Of a stretch of 64,000 bases of DNA, positions 16,029 to 25,695 are shown in pieces. The notes beneath the pieces were generated by a model. That model searched no databases and was not told where the DNA came from. It saw only the letters and a list, made by a program, of their open reading frames with translations. A program made the position numbers and the translations under genes. Numbering within the stretch: position 1 is the first letter of the stretch; every line of letters starts with the position of its first letter. Origin of the DNA: Peribacillus muralis (GTDB lineage: Bacteria; Bacillota; Bacilli; Bacillales; DSM-1321); the NCBI RefSeq assembly GCF_001645685.2, contig NZ_CP017080.1, forward strand, positions 734,001-798,000, in the 5' to 3' direction.

Positions 16029-17006
16029 CTATAAAATGATATTCAATTTCTTTTGCAGCTTTGCTTCGCTAAAGATCCAACCGGTATACGAATTCAAGAT
16101 ATTCAAATCGCTGTCTAGATGAACGACTGCCACAAACGGGTAATATCCATTGCTTCGGTACCTTAGATCAATGAAACGAACTTCATAATATTCTTTTATC
16201 TGTTCGATTTCAAAGCGGTAAACCGGAGAAAAGGACAGAAAGGCTGCAAGGTTGATATCTTTTTTAGCGGCCTCAAGAATTTCACTTTCAGGCAATGGCA
16301 CCCGATCGAATGTATCCAGTATGGTCACATATCCATTATCGGCTCTTGCCACATAATAATTCTTTTCGGTAATCACTGCAATTTTCCAACGGTGAAAACG
16401 CATCGTCGGTGATAAAAGGATTTTTCTCGCTCCAGGGATTTGCTGCTTAACGGCCCTTTTAATAAAAGCCTGTTCCCTGAATCGAGAGACATAATAGATG
16501 ACGAGTATCCCGTAAATGACGAGGAATAAATAGCCTGGGGGAAATCCATAGCCCCACAGTATCAGACCTGCAACGTGGATTCCGAAAATGAATGGATCGA
16601 ATGTATTGATGACTCCCAAAGCTACCCATTTTGACGAAATCGGCCTAAGGGCCTGTGTCCCATATGCATTGAATATGTCCACGAATACATGAAGGAATAC
16701 GGCTAAAAAGGTCCAAAGCCAAAGGTGAAGGTAATTGGCTTCAGGTATAATGGCGAAAAGCGCACCGCTGATAATCAATGGCCAAAGTAAAACAGCGGGA
16801 ATGGAATGCGTGATTCCACGGTGATTACGTATATATACAGCGTTATTTCTTAATTTTAAAACGGTATCGATATCCGGTGCTTGCGATCCCAATATCGTAC
16901 CTGCTATGACTGCACTTGCAGTGATTGGCTCCTGTGCAATGACAGGATCTAATGTGGCAAGACCTCCAAGAGCAATTCCCATGACAAAGTGAGTACCTGT
17001 ATCCAA
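16029..17006 (-). CDS. yfhP: Membrane-bound metal-dependent hydrolase-like protein YfhP (DUF457)
   Basis: The 325-residue protein begins MDTGTHFVMGIALGGLATLD and carries the family's conserved His/Asp pattern: GTHF, SQAPDIDTV, NHRGITHS and HVFVDIFNAYG. These residues could bind metal. Four to five membrane helices occupy about residues 5-185 and a soluble tail follows. DUF457 proteins (LexA-binding, inner-membrane hydrolase-like) are poorly characterised. The start is TTG 17006, eight bases after gggagg; an ATG-led extension to 17057 lacks support. It is divergent from mutY, as in B. subtilis. Confidence 0.88.
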   Translation of the reverse strand: MDTGTHFVMGIALGGLATLDPVIAQEPITASAVIAGTILGSQAPDIDTVLKLRNNAVYIRNHRGITHSIPAVLLWPLIISGALFAIIPEANYLHLWLWTFLAVFLHVFVDIFNAYGTQALRPISSKWVALGVINTFDPFIFGIHVAGLILWGYGFPPGYLFLVIYGILVIYYVSRFREQAFIKRAVKQQIPGARKILLSPTMRFHRWKIAVITEKNYYVARADNGYVTILDTFDRVPLPESEILEAAKKDINLAAFLSFSPVYRFEIEQIKEYYEVRFIDLRYRSNGYYPFVAVVHLDSDLNILNSYTGWIFSEAKLQKKLNIIL

Positions 17007-17094
17007 AAATTCAACCTCCCTGCCACAATTTGAAAAAAAATGATCTTCTTTCATCATACCGTATTTATATATTAACCATCAAATGAATATAATT

Positions 17095-17122
17095 TTGACT
17101 TATTTTTATGAGCCTTTACAAT
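17095..17122 (+). promoter_or_regulatory. Candidate sigma-A promoter of mutY
   Basis: TTGACT (17095-17100) and TACAAT (17117-17122) are separated by 16 bases, about 90 bases upstream of the mutY start. Confidence 0.55.
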
Positions 17123-17213
17123 TAAATGGATATGAACATGATATTAAAAAAAGAATGCCTACTATAGGTATTCCCAATTTTAATGAGAGTGTAACATCTT
17201 TGGAGGAACTGAT

Positions 17214-18326
17214 TTGAAAGAAATAATGATCCCGACAATAGAAAAAATAAATATAGAAGGTTTTCAACGAGATTTAGTTTCCTGGTTCCAGCAAGAACAG
17301 CGGGAATTGCCATGGAGGAAAAATAAGGATCCATACCGCGTATGGGTTTCGGAAATCATGCTTCAGCAAACGAGGGTGGATACGGTGATTCCTTATTTCA
17401 ACCGGTTTATGGAGTGGTTCCCCACACTAGAGGATTTTGCCGATGCCGATGAAGAGAAGATATTGAAGGCGTGGGAAGGGCTTGGATATTATTCGCGTGT
17501 AAGGAATCTGCAAAGTGCCGTCCAGGAAGTGAGGGCCTCTTATAATGGAATCGTGCCGGAGAATCCAGAGGAGATATCCAAACTGAAAGGCGTCGGCCCG
17601 TATACGGCCGGGGCGATTCTGAGCATTGCTTATGGTAAGCCGGAACCGGCTGTCGATGGTAACGTCATGCGCGTTTTATCCCGTATCCTAATGATATATG
17701 AAGACATCGCAAAGCCGAAGACGAGAAAAACATTTGAAGCGGCCGTCAGAAAGCTGATTGATCATGATCATACCTCTTCGTTTAATCAAGCCTTGATGGA
17801 GCTTGGCGCATTAATCTGCACGCCTGGCAAGCCTGCATGCCTGCTCTGCCCCGTTCAAAGTCATTGCCTTGCATTCGAATCTGGTGTCCAGTCAGAACTG
17901 CCGGTAAAGATCCAAAAGAAAAAATCGCGCGATGTCCCCATTGTGGCAGCCATCTTAACGAATGCAAATGGTGAATTTCTCATACACAAACGACAATCAG
18001 CTGGGCTACTCGCAAATCTTTGGGAGTATCCTAACTTCGAGAACCATGCACCCCTTCAGCCCAAGCGGGAGTTTTACAAGGATCGTTTTCAAGAGATATA
18101 TGGGGTCACACCGGAAATTACGGAACCACTTGTTCGAATAGAACATGTTTTTTCACATCTTGTTTGGAAAGTGGATGCGTATATCGGAGAAATCAAGGAA
18201 ATGATCGATGAAAACATCTTAAGGGAAAACCAGCTCAAATGGGTGAGTGAGGCTGAGATGGCTGAATTTGCATTTCCAGTCTCCCATCAAAAGATGATGA
18301 AGGCCTATAAAGAAAAAATAGAATAA
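17214..18326 (+). CDS. mutY: Adenine DNA glycosylase MutY
   Basis: The 370-residue base-excision repair enzyme removes adenine opposite 8-oxoguanine. It shows the helix-hairpin-helix LKGVGPYTAG with catalytic Asp148 in AVDGN. Glu47 lies in SEIMLQQT. A [4Fe-4S] cluster loop has Cys202, 209, 212 and 218 (C-x6-C-x2-C-x5-C). The C-terminal NUDIX-like domain (about 235-365) reads 8-oxoG. The TTG start at 17214 has an ideal tggagga site; the in-frame ATG at 17226 has none. It is flanked by yfhP and yfhS as in B. subtilis. Confidence 0.96.
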   Translation: MKEIMIPTIEKINIEGFQRDLVSWFQQEQRELPWRKNKDPYRVWVSEIMLQQTRVDTVIPYFNRFMEWFPTLEDFADADEEKILKAWEGLGYYSRVRNLQSAVQEVRASYNGIVPENPEEISKLKGVGPYTAGAILSIAYGKPEPAVDGNVMRVLSRILMIYEDIAKPKTRKTFEAAVRKLIDHDHTSSFNQALMELGALICTPGKPACLLCPVQSHCLAFESGVQSELPVKIQKKKSRDVPIVAAILTNANGEFLIHKRQSAGLLANLWEYPNFENHAPLQPKREFYKDRFQEIYGVTPEITEPLVRIEHVFSHLVWKVDAYIGEIKEMIDENILRENQLKWVSEAEMAEFAFPVSHQKMMKAYKEKIE

Positions 18327-18397
18327 AGACGTTTTTCCCCAACCAATCAATGATATTGTATATAATGGTAATATAAGGATGTAAGGGAGGCTGGATC

Positions 18398-18640
18398 ATG
18401 AAAAACGTTATTCAAGTTTTCGCCGTTTCATTCATCATTCATGCTATATATTTTTGCAGTATGATGGTCATTGGATTGTCAAAAACAAGTCAATATAAAC
18501 CAGACGTCGTTAATGCATGGAATCATGCTGGAGCGCTGCAGAATGAAGTAACATTCGGTCCGGCGGTGTCTCCGCCCGTTTATGCGTTAACATTCTTAGG
18601 CACTGGTTTGGTTTTCTCAACCGTGATTTGGTATTTTTAA
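18398..18640 (+). CDS. Small two-helix membrane protein, unknown
   Basis: The 80-residue protein has a hydrophobic segment at residues 4-26 (VIQVFAVSFIIHAIYFCSMMVIG) and a second at about 58-79 (PPVYALTFLGTGLVFSTVIWYF), with a hydrophilic loop between. I do not recognise the family. A good gggaggctggatc site precedes the ATG. It lies 71 bases after mutY, in the same direction, and ends at the terminator shared with the convergent yfhS. A small integral membrane protein is all that can be said. Confidence 0.72.
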   Translation: MKNVIQVFAVSFIIHAIYFCSMMVIGLSKTSQYKPDVVNAWNHAGALQNEVTFGPAVSPPVYALTFLGTGLVFSTVIWYF

Positions 18641-18650
18641 AAGGATATCT

Positions 18651-18687
18651 AAAAAAAGAGGATATCGGCAAGGATATCCCCTTTTCT
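18651..18687. terminator. Bidirectional terminator between the small membrane protein gene and yfhS
   Basis: GAGGATATC and GATATCCCC form the stem around GGCAAG. Seven A lie to the left and a T-rich stretch to the right. Confidence 0.7.
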
Positions 18688-18693
18688 TTAACA

Positions 18694-18918
18694 TCAATCG
18701 TAAATCGTTTTCGTTCCATGGGTATAGTCGGCTTCCTGTCTAGTGAGGCCGCCCCTATTTTCAATTTCTTTGACGATTTCGCTATGGACACTCTGTCCTT
18801 CTTGGTTTAAATAAGGTACCATTTGTTGTAGGGAATGATGAAAATAGGCAAGCTCACTATTTTCCCATTCCGATTTTTTCATCATCGACAACTCTGTCAT
18901 ATCACGTCCAACATACAT
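18694..18918 (-). CDS. yfhS: YfhS-like small conserved protein
   Basis: This 74-residue acidic, soluble protein begins MYVGRDMTELSMMKKSEW and ends ADYTHGTKTIYD. It contains SELAYFHHSLQQMVPYLNQEG. Length and position (opposite strand between mutY and fabL) agree with B. subtilis YfhS as I recall it, so the symbol rests on synteny and size rather than alignment. The ATG at 18918 follows aaaaggagtg. Function is unknown. It is divergent from fabL, with 67 bases between the starts. Confidence 0.7.
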   Translation of the reverse strand: MYVGRDMTELSMMKKSEWENSELAYFHHSLQQMVPYLNQEGQSVHSEIVKEIENRGGLTRQEADYTHGTKTIYD

Positions 18919-18952
18919 AACAGTAACACTCCTTTTAAAATGATTTTTATAA

Positions 18953-19735
<783 letters not shown>

Positions 19736-19816
19736 GGAAACTGGAAAAATTTAAATGTTTTTAGCTGGATAACACTCGGTGATGATGGATATCTTATTAT
19801 CGTGGAGGTGATATCA

Positions 19817-20068
19817 ATGGCTAAAAACAAAACGCAATCAGGTACTGACATCCAGCATGTGAAGAAACAAAACGGACAAACTCAGCAAGGACAAGGCCAA
19901 TACGGTACTGAATTTGCTTCTGAAACCAACGTTCAAGAAGTGAAAAAACAAAACCAAGCGTCTCAACAAGGTCAAGGTCAATACGGCACTGAGTTTGCTT
20001 CTGAAACTAACGTTCAAGAAGTGAAAAAACAAAACGCAAAATCCCAAAGCAATAAAAGCCAAGGCTAA
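19817..20068 (+). CDS. sspE: Gamma-type small acid-soluble spore protein
   Basis: The 83-residue, Gln/Asn-rich protein is an amino-acid reserve of the spore core. It contains two near-identical repeats of about 28 residues built on GQGQYGTEFASETNVQEVKK, each with the EFASET site cut by the germination protease GPR. The ATG at 19817 follows an ideal tggaggtga; an in-frame GTG at 19802 lies inside that site. Expression under sigma-G is expected from the family. A perfect terminator follows at 20083-20118. Confidence 0.95.
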   Translation: MAKNKTQSGTDIQHVKKQNGQTQQGQGQYGTEFASETNVQEVKKQNQASQQGQGQYGTEFASETNVQEVKKQNAKSQSNKSQG

Positions 20069-20082
20069 TTGCTGATACAAAG

Positions 20083-20118
20083 ATGAAGCATCCTTCTTTT
20101 GAAGGATGCTTCATTTTT
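20083..20118 (+). terminator. Terminator of sspE
   Basis: ATGAAGCATCCTTC (20083-20096) and its perfect complement (20101-20114) form a 14-bp stem with a short loop and T tail. Confidence 0.92.
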
Positions 20119-20137
20119 AGGTCAAAAAACAAAAGGT

Positions 20138-20245
20138 ATGAGGATCCCGCATAGGAATGCAGATCCAATGGAGACTCTGCATTTGCCAAAGCACAGAGGA
20201 TGGATCACCTGCAAAGGGATGACGCGTATAAGTGAACTTATTTAA
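20138..20245 (+). CDS. Possible 35-residue small protein between duplicated terminators
   Basis: The open frame begins ATG at 20138 and ends TAA at 20243-20245. The product starts MRIPHRNADPMETLHLPKHR and ends GMTRISELI. It stops eight bases before a second hairpin terminator, consistent with a real transcribed unit. The weak point is translation: aaaaggt abuts the ATG, and no well-spaced ribosome-binding site is seen. An internal ATG at 20168 has none either. The alternative is a non-coding RNA or chance frame. Confidence 0.3.
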   Translation: MRIPHRNADPMETLHLPKHRGWITCKGMTRISELI

Positions 20246-20252
20246 GCCTGAG

Positions 20253-20285
20253 GCATCCTTCTTTTGTAGGATGCTTTTCTTTTTT
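20253..20285 (+). terminator. Second terminator, near-copy of the sspE terminator
   Basis: GCATCCT (20253-20259) pairs with AGGATGC (20268-20274), followed by TTTTCTTTTTT. The core gcatccttcttttg.aggatgctt is shared with the sspE terminator 170 bases upstream. Confidence 0.85.
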
Positions 20286-20399
20286 CTCCATTTGTTTCGA
20301 CAAATGTTTCTTCGTGTTTACAATTTATGTCAAAGGAGATGCTTGAGTGAAAATCGAATATACATACTATAGGAAAAAACAGATTAGGAAGGTGCATTC

Positions 20400-20654
20400 A
20401 TGGAGGAATTTAACCGGCTTATAAATAACCAGTTGAAAACGATGGATAAGCTTTTACTTTTACAATCCGAAATCGAGAAATGCCAAGATATAGAGAAGCA
20501 GCTCCTAGCCCTGCAAGAAGAAAGTGAAGCAATTACCATTCAAGAAGAAATTCAACTGAAGAAGCAGGAATTGAAAAGTATTCATGATCGCTTCGAGAGA
20601 CAAACGGAAGAAGTCATCCTTTATTTTCAGCAGCAACAGGAGGCTATTCGATGA
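20400..20654 (+). CDS. ygaB: YgaB family coiled-coil protein
   Basis: The 84-residue protein is almost entirely amphipathic helix with heptad character from residue 5 to 75 (LQSEIEKCQDIEKQLLALQEE, then EIQLKKQELKSIHDRFERQTEE). This fits the YgaB family. There is no enzyme motif and the role is unknown. ttaggaagg precedes the ATG. It lies between sspE and ntdP, as in B. subtilis. No clear terminator follows; the 233-base gap to ntdP contains an AT-rich region with a TATAAT at 20768-20773. Confidence 0.85.
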   Translation: MEEFNRLINNQLKTMDKLLLLQSEIEKCQDIEKQLLALQEESEAITIQEEIQLKKQELKSIHDRFERQTEEVILYFQQQQEAIR

Positions 20655-20887
20655 ATAAATGGCTAATTTCTTAGTGATAATGGGTGGATGGTCAGATTTT
20701 TTTGACTTTTTTACACATTTCCACCTTGAGATTAGCCACTTTTGTTTTAAATTTAAGAATAAATCGCTATAATATAGGAATATAGGGTAAATGGAAAAAA
20801 GTATATATTTTCAATAAACACGACGACTGCATACGGAATAGGGCACAGTACGCTGATAGGGTGTCTACAGAAAGTAGGGAGAGATAA

Positions 20888-21418
20888 ATGGGGATTGTTC
20901 CTGCCGAAGGAGGAAAAATCCAAATCCATAGCTATAAACATAATGGACATATCCATCGTATCTGGGAAGAAACAACCGTATTAAAAGGGACCCAAAATCT
21001 GATGATAGCCGCGAATGACCGTACTATGGTGACGGAATCAGATGGTAGGACCTGGATTACGCGTGAGCCGGCGATTTGCTATTTTCATTCAAAGTATTGG
21101 TTTAATGTTATCGGAATGTTGAGAGAGGACGGGGTTTATTATTATTGCAACATCAGTTCACCGTTCACATACGATTCAGGAGCATTGAAATACATTGATT
21201 ATGACCTGGACATTAAAGTATTCCCAGATATGACGTTTAATTTGCTGGATGAGGATGAATATGAAAGGCATCGGAAAGAAATGAATTACCCGGATGCCAT
21301 CGATTCAATATTAAAAATGAACGTAGACTATTTAATTTATATGATACGCCAGCGAAAGGGACCATTCTCCGCAGAGTTCATCGATAGTTGGTACGAACGC
21401 TTCTTGACCTATCGATGA
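20888..21418 (+). CDS. ntdP: Nucleoside tri/diphosphate phosphatase NtdP (DUF402, YgaC)
   Basis: This 176-residue protein of the FomD-like DUF402 fold is full length. Conserved segments include [16 protein letters not shown], the [13 protein letters not shown] stretch, YYCNISSPF, and the metal-coordinating acidic run [22 protein letters not shown] follows. B. subtilis and Staphylococcus homologues hydrolyse nucleoside tri- and diphosphates with divalent metal. gggagag precedes the ATG. It is a monocistronic gene with terminator at 21427-21453. Confidence 0.92.
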   Translation: MGIVPAEGGKIQIHSYKHNGHIHRIWEETTVLKGTQNLMIAANDRTMVTESDGRTWITREPAICYFHSKYWFNVIGMLREDGVYYYCNISSPFTYDSGALKYIDYDLDIKVFPDMTFNLLDEDEYERHRKEMNYPDAIDSILKMNVDYLIYMIRQRKGPFSAEFIDSWYERFLTYR

Positions 21419-21426
21419 TAGTAAAG

Positions 21427-21453
21427 GCCTGCTGCTTGATGAGCAGGCTTTTT
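21427..21453 (+). terminator. Terminator of ntdP
   Basis: GCCTGCT (21427-21433) pairs with AGCAGGC (21442-21448), then five T. Confidence 0.88.
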
Positions 21454-21626
21454 CTAGTGTGTACGGTACCGTCGTTCCAAGATTTTCTTTAATCAATTTG
21501 AAAGGTATGAAAAATATGAAATCCATTTGATAGTTCACCTTCGAAAAGGAAAATATAATAGAACATGACTGGTCTTTTTTCATGTGCATTCATGGGCGAA
21601 TGGACCGTAAGAAATGGAGGGATTCA

Positions 21627-23375
21627 GTGGGGAGCATCAAGAGATATTTACATTTTGTCAAGCCATATAAATGGCAAATAATCGGGACGGTACTAATCGG
21701 TCTGTTAAAATTCGCGATTCCGTTGCTGCTTCCACTGCTCAGTAAATATATCGTGGATGACATCATCGGAAATGGCGACTTGTCAAAGGCAGTGAAATCA
21801 GAACGCCTTTTATGGGCTATGGGCATCATGTTATTCATTTTTGTTGCGATAAGACCGCCGATCGAGTATTATCGCCAGTATTTCGCACAATGGACAGGAA
21901 CGAAAATTCTATATGACATCCGAAATGATTTATTTACCCATATACAGAAGCTAAGCTTCAAATATTATTCGAACACAAGAGTGGGAGAGGTCATCTCGAG
22001 GATGATCACGGATGTGGAACAAACAAAGAACTTTGTCATCACGGGGTTGATGAACCTTTGGCTTGATATAGCCACCATTATCATCGTAATAGCCATCATG
22101 TTCAAGATGGACGTGAAGTTGACGATTGTATCGATCATCATGCTTCCCTTCTATGCATTCTCGATCAAGCATTTCTTCGGCAAGCTCAGAACTTATACAA
22201 GGGTCCGCTCCCAAGCGTTAGCGGATGTACAGAGTCACCTTCATGAAAGGGTTTCTGGGATGTCTGTCATTAAAAGCTTTGCAATAGAAGATCGGGAACA
22301 AGAACTATTTGCACAACAGAACAAGAATTTTTTGGATAAGGCCCTGAAGCATACAAGCTGGAATGCTAAATCCTTTGCTGTCGTCAATACAATTACGGAT
22401 ATTGCTCCGTTGCTCGTAATAGGGTTTGCAGGTTATCAGGTCATTCATGATCAACTATCATTGGGGACGATGGTTGCGTTCGTCGGCTTCATAGACAGGC
22501 TTTATAATCCTCTTAGACGATTGGTCAATTCTTCGACGACCATGACCCAAACTTTGGCGTCGATGGACAGGGTGTTTGAGTTCATCGATGAGAAGTATGA
22601 TATCGATGATGAGCCGGGAGCGAAAGAGCTGAAACATGTAAATGGCCATATTACATTCGAGGATGTTTCGTTTGCGTATGACGAGAGTGAGGCACCTGTA
22701 TTAAAGCATATAAATTTGGATGTGTTGCCTGGAGAAACCATTGCATTGGTCGGCATGAGCGGCGGGGGGAAATCCTCGATCGTCAGCTTGATTTCCCGTT
22801 TCTATGATGTGACGGAGGGAAGGGTATTATTGGATGGATCCGATATCCGGAACTATAAAGTCCGCAGCCTAAGAGATAAAATCGGCATGGTTCTGCAGGA
22901 TAATATCTTATTTAGTGAATCGGTCAAGGCCAATATCCTGATGGGCAGGCCCGATGCAAGTGATGAGGAAGTTGTTGAAGCGGCAAAAGCTGCGAATGCC
23001 CATGACTTTATCATCGGTCTTAAAGAGGGGTACGAAACGAAGGTAGGGGAGCGGGGCGTGAAATTATCCGGTGGGCAAAAGCAGCGGGTTGCCATCGCGA
23101 GAGTCTTTTTGAAAAATCCGCCTATCCTCGTTCTGGACGAAGCCACATCCGCCTTGGACTTAGAGAGTGAACATTATATCCAGGAGGCGCTGGACATTTT
23201 GGCCAATAACCGGACCACCATCATCGTGGCTCACCGCTTATCCACGATCACCCATGCCGATCGCATCGTTCATATTGACAATGGAGAAATCACCGAAATT
23301 GGAACACACGAAGAACTTATGAAAAAGCAAGGGCATTATTACGGTCTATTTCAAGTGCAACAATTGGATTCCTGA
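21627..23375 (+). CDS. ygaD: ABC exporter half-transporter YgaD (multidrug/lipid type)
   Basis: The 582-residue protein fuses six membrane helices (about residues 15-300) to an ABC ATPase. It shows Walker [11 protein letters not shown]-loop VLQDNILF, signature [13 protein letters not shown], Walker [13 protein letters not shown] and switch His in VAHRLST. It would dimerise in the membrane and export a hydrophobic substrate (MsbA/LmrA-like). GTG 21627 is the likely start because ggaggg lies just upstream and the product then begins [16 protein letters not shown]. An in-frame GTG at 21582 adds residues without a good ribosome-binding site. Confidence 0.92.
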   Translation: MGSIKRYLHFVKPYKWQIIGTVLIGLLKFAIPLLLPLLSKYIVDDIIGNGDLSKAVKSERLLWAMGIMLFIFVAIRPPIEYYRQYFAQWTGTKILYDIRNDLFTHIQKLSFKYYSNTRVGEVISRMITDVEQTKNFVITGLMNLWLDIATIIIVIAIMFKMDVKLTIVSIIMLPFYAFSIKHFFGKLRTYTRVRSQALADVQSHLHERVSGMSVIKSFAIEDREQELFAQQNKNFLDKALKHTSWNAKSFAVVNTITDIAPLLVIGFAGYQVIHDQLSLGTMVAFVGFIDRLYNPLRRLVNSSTTMTQTLASMDRVFEFIDEKYDIDDEPGAKELKHVNGHITFEDVSFAYDESEAPVLKHINLDVLPGETIALVGMSGGGKSSIVSLISRFYDVTEGRVLLDGSDIRNYKVRSLRDKIGMVLQDNILFSESVKANILMGRPDASDEEVVEAAKAANAHDFIIGLKEGYETKVGERGVKLSGGQKQRVAIARVFLKNPPILVLDEATSALDLESEHYIQEALDILANNRTTIIVAHRLSTITHADRIVHIDNGEITEIGTHEELMKKQGHYYGLFQVQQLDS

Positions 23376-23408
23376 AAAAGGGATTTAACAGGTTCGCCGC
23401 TTGTAGAC

Positions 23409-23446
23409 AAAAAGGTTTCGGAAGTCGCATTCCGAAACCTTTTTTT
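23409..23446. terminator. Bidirectional terminator after ygaD
   Basis: AGGTTTCGGAA (23413-23423) pairs perfectly with TTCCGAAACCT (23430-23440). A-run upstream and T-run downstream, so it may also stop the convergent EamA gene. Confidence 0.9.
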
Positions 23447-23569
23447 AAATTTATTTTTGCATTGCTTACTGCAGGCAGTGAAATTTCATCTTTGTCTAAG
23501 TGAAGTGCTAATGGTAATCAAGCATGTTTTCAGTTTGAGACCATTAAGTGAACTAAAATCCAGTGCCCA

Positions 23570-24490
23570 TCATGGAATTCTATTTTCATGCAGCGCCTTT
23601 TTTCTGCCAGGAAGAAATTGTGGAAGATGCTTTATTCCCTCGGGCAGGGCAATGCCGAAAATGATTAAGCACATCCCGAACCATTGCAGCGATGTAACTT
23701 GTTCATTCAAGAAGATGACGGAAACGACCATAGCCGAAGGCAGTTCCGCGGCACAAAGTATCGTTCCAAGACCGACTCCCACTTTCGGTAAGCTTACTGA
23801 AAAGAAGAAGAAGGGAACAAGGACACCTAATGTGCCAAGCAATAGACCATAGTACCATAAGTTCGTTTGGACAAGGTTCGTAACTAGCGTAACAGGGTTG
23901 GTCGTGAATACCGCAGTCAACATTGCACCTGTTGCGATGAAAAACAACCGTTTCATCGAGGATTCCCCAACTGCGAATTGGGAGTTGCAAAACATATAAA
24001 GCGCAAAAAGAAGCGCAGATAACAGTCCGAACGATACACCCTTCAAGCTTAATGCTGAAAGAGGCTGCCCAAAAATGGCCCCTGCCAATAATGTGCCGAT
24101 GAACAGGACGAATATGGCGATGAGTTTATTTTTATCCGGGCGTCTTTTATTTAGGAAGCTTTCAATGAGGACACCTATCCACGTGAATTGAAATAAAAAG
24201 ACAACGGCAATCGAAGCTGGAAGCTCTGAAACGGAAACGGCGTATGCCTTTCCGACGAAAGTGGACATCATGCCTGTAATCATAAGTAATCCGACGCTTT
24301 TCCAAGGCACTTTATATTTAAAAGAAAAAAGGAATAACACGGAAATGATCAGCCATCCTAACAGATATTGACTGCCGACCAGTTCACCAGAAGAATGGCC
24401 ATCCATGAAACCAAACTTCATCATGGTCGATAATGTACCATATGAAATCGAACCTATTAACACCATTATGGAATACTTCAAAAGTTGCAT
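23570..24490 (-). CDS. EamA/DMT-family transporter
   Basis: The 306-residue protein has about ten membrane helices in two homologous EamA halves, with a typical C-terminal LNEQVTSLQWFGMCLIIFGIALPE. Drug/metabolite transporters export metabolites or amino acids; the substrate is not evident. The ATG at 24490 is chosen because ggggtg lies seven bases upstream. The frame is open to 24586, but that stretch overlaps a structured leader. This gene and those to 28783 interrupt the ygaD-ygaE order of B. subtilis, so they look like a lineage-specific insertion. Confidence 0.88.
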   Translation of the reverse strand: MQLLKYSIMVLIGSISYGTLSTMMKFGFMDGHSSGELVGSQYLLGWLIISVLFLFSFKYKVPWKSVGLLMITGMMSTFVGKAYAVSVSELPASIAVVFLFQFTWIGVLIESFLNKRRPDKNKLIAIFVLFIGTLLAGAIFGQPLSALSLKGVSFGLLSALLFALYMFCNSQFAVGESSMKRLFFIATGAMLTAVFTTNPVTLVTNLVQTNLWYYGLLLGTLGVLVPFFFFSVSLPKVGVGLGTILCAAELPSAMVVSVIFLNEQVTSLQWFGMCLIIFGIALPEGIKHLPQFLPGRKKALHENRIP

Positions 24491-24499
24491 GTTTTTCAC

Positions 24500-24600
24500 C
24501 CCTATAAAAATAAAAATCGCCACCTGCCAAATAGGCAAGTGACGAACGAAAAAAGGAAGTCCTTTTAAAATTCCGTCTCTCAGCAAAAGCCGAGTTTAAA
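24500..24600 (-). promoter_or_regulatory. Structured leader of the EamA gene with terminator-like hairpins
   Basis: On the minus strand three hairpins precede the gene. CTCGGC-TTTT-GCTGAG lies at 24594-24579. AAAAGGA/TCCTTTT at 24566-24551 is followed by TTTTTT. CACTTGCC-TATTT-GGCAGGTG at 24541-24521 is followed by GCGATTTTTATTTTT. The last looks like an intrinsic terminator inside the 5' UTR. I cannot match it to a known riboswitch or T-box. Confidence 0.5.
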
Positions 24601-24737
24601 AAAATGTTTGTGTTGCATAGCCTAAGCTTAAGGTCTTTGTGAATAATTGTCAACCAGAAAAATAAGTAAAGGCTGTATGATATTCAGCAGGGAAATGGGG
24701 GTGAACAAGGAGGTAGCAATCGCTTTCAACATTGATG

Positions 24738-24775
24738 AAAAAAAACTCCCCTTAGACAAACATGTCTTTGGGGAG
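24738..24775 (-). terminator. Terminator of the 24783-25133 gene
   Basis: On the minus strand CTCCCC and GGGGAG enclose a long imperfect stem and are followed by eight T. Confidence 0.88.
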
Positions 24776-24782
24776 TGGGGGG

Positions 24783-25133
24783 TCAGTCGTCCTTTTGTTG
24801 GAAATTCTTCAACTTACCCCGGTATTCCGAGTCCTTCATCTTGTGAGAGTCAGGTTTATTTTTTTCTTCTGTTAGGTCATCGTTTGGTGTTTGCTTGTGT
24901 AGCTTCGAAAGCGCCGAACGGTAATCCTGGTCTTTCATTTTTAATTCATCGTTTACTGCGGGCACGATGATTTCGGTATCAAGCTCATCATCCGAAGGTA
25001 ATCCCGATTCGGTTGATGGATCAGCATCCTTAACAACCGGCTTCTCTTCTGGTGATAATGCTTTGATATTGAAGGTGATCAAGCCCGTAATCGCTAAAAT
25101 CGCAACGATGATGATAATAAGAATTAAGCCCAT
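24783..25133 (-). CDS. Single-pass membrane protein with repeated MKD-x-x-YR motif
   Basis: The 116-residue protein has one N-terminal transmembrane helix (MGLILIIIIVAILAITGLI) and then an acidic, Pro-rich linker. Near the C-terminus are two copies of a short motif, MKDQDYRSALSKL and MKDSEYRGKLKNF, about 30 residues apart. I do not know the family. ATG 25133 follows aggagg nine bases upstream; a longer frame to 25178 overlaps the upstream gene. It sits 13 bases after the flavodoxin-like gene and is probably cotranscribed with it. Confidence 0.75.
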   Translation of the reverse strand: MGLILIIIIVAILAITGLITFNIKALSPEEKPVVKDADPSTESGLPSDDELDTEIIVPAVNDELKMKDQDYRSALSKLHKQTPNDDLTEEKNKPDSHKMKDSEYRGKLKNFQQKDD

Positions 25134-25146
25134 TGAATCAAGCCTC

Positions 25147-25677
25147 CTAGAGCTCGTTTGTGAATGAACGGGTGACATGGGCTACCCGTTTTCCCAATGC
25201 TTCCCCAAGTAGCAAGTCATTTTTGGAGATGTTATCGTCCTTGCCGGGCGGGCAGCTTATCCCGACACCATAGTAAGAACCATATAAGGCGTTTTCAGGA
25301 ACGGTGCCGGGCAAGCCGACAATGATCATTCCTTGATGAAGCATTGGAGTGATAAGATTGAGCATGGTAGCCTCTAACCCTCCGTGAACGGTTGCCGTCG
25401 TGCAGAATACCGCACCCACTTTATTGATGAGCGTCCCTTCTGCCCATAAATATCCAAGTTTGTCAATCCAAGCCTTCAAACTCGAACTGATGGTTCCGAA
25501 ATGGCCAGGGCAGCCCCAAATGATGGCATCCATATCCTGAAGCTTATAAACATCCGCCTCGTTTACATGGTCAATGAGAACCTCGGCTCCAGGAACCGCA
25601 GCGGCTCCCTGAGCTATTGATTCGGCAAGTGCTTTTGTATGGTTGCCTTCACTGTCGTACACAACATAGATTTTCAT
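25147..25677 (-). CDS. Flavodoxin-family (WrbA/NADPH-dependent reductase-like) protein
   Basis: This 176-residue FMN-binding protein has the flavodoxin start [21 protein letters not shown] with the phosphate-binding loop. It continues with [26 protein letters not shown] and [21 protein letters not shown], as in WrbA/flavodoxin_2 proteins. It likely reduces quinones or related electrophiles using NAD(P)H. The ATG follows ggaggg. It is placed 18 bases downstream of the MFS exporter gene, so it may belong to the MarR-controlled detoxification operon. Confidence 0.87.
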   Translation of the reverse strand: MKIYVVYDSEGNHTKALAESIAQGAAAVPGAEVLIDHVNEADVYKLQDMDAIIWGCPGHFGTISSSLKAWIDKLGYLWAEGTLINKVGAVFCTTATVHGGLEATMLNLITPMLHQGMIIVGLPGTVPENALYGSYYGVGISCPPGKDDNISKNDLLLGEALGKRVAHVTRSFTNEL

Positions 25678-25695
25678 TCTTATCCCTCCATATGA

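Noticed and set aside
19890..20040. CRISPR-like direct repeats
   Set aside because: The two repeats encode SspE protein repeats in one frame, without spacers of constant size.
19838..20080. 80-codon minus-strand frame
   Set aside because: It is the shadow of the repeated sspE gene; its Phe/Leu-rich repeats are simply the complement of SspE repeats.
24500..24600. T-box, SAM or guanidine riboswitch
   Set aside because: None of the conserved sequence blocks (T-box AGGGTGGNACC, S-box core, ykkC core) could be found; only hairpins are seen.
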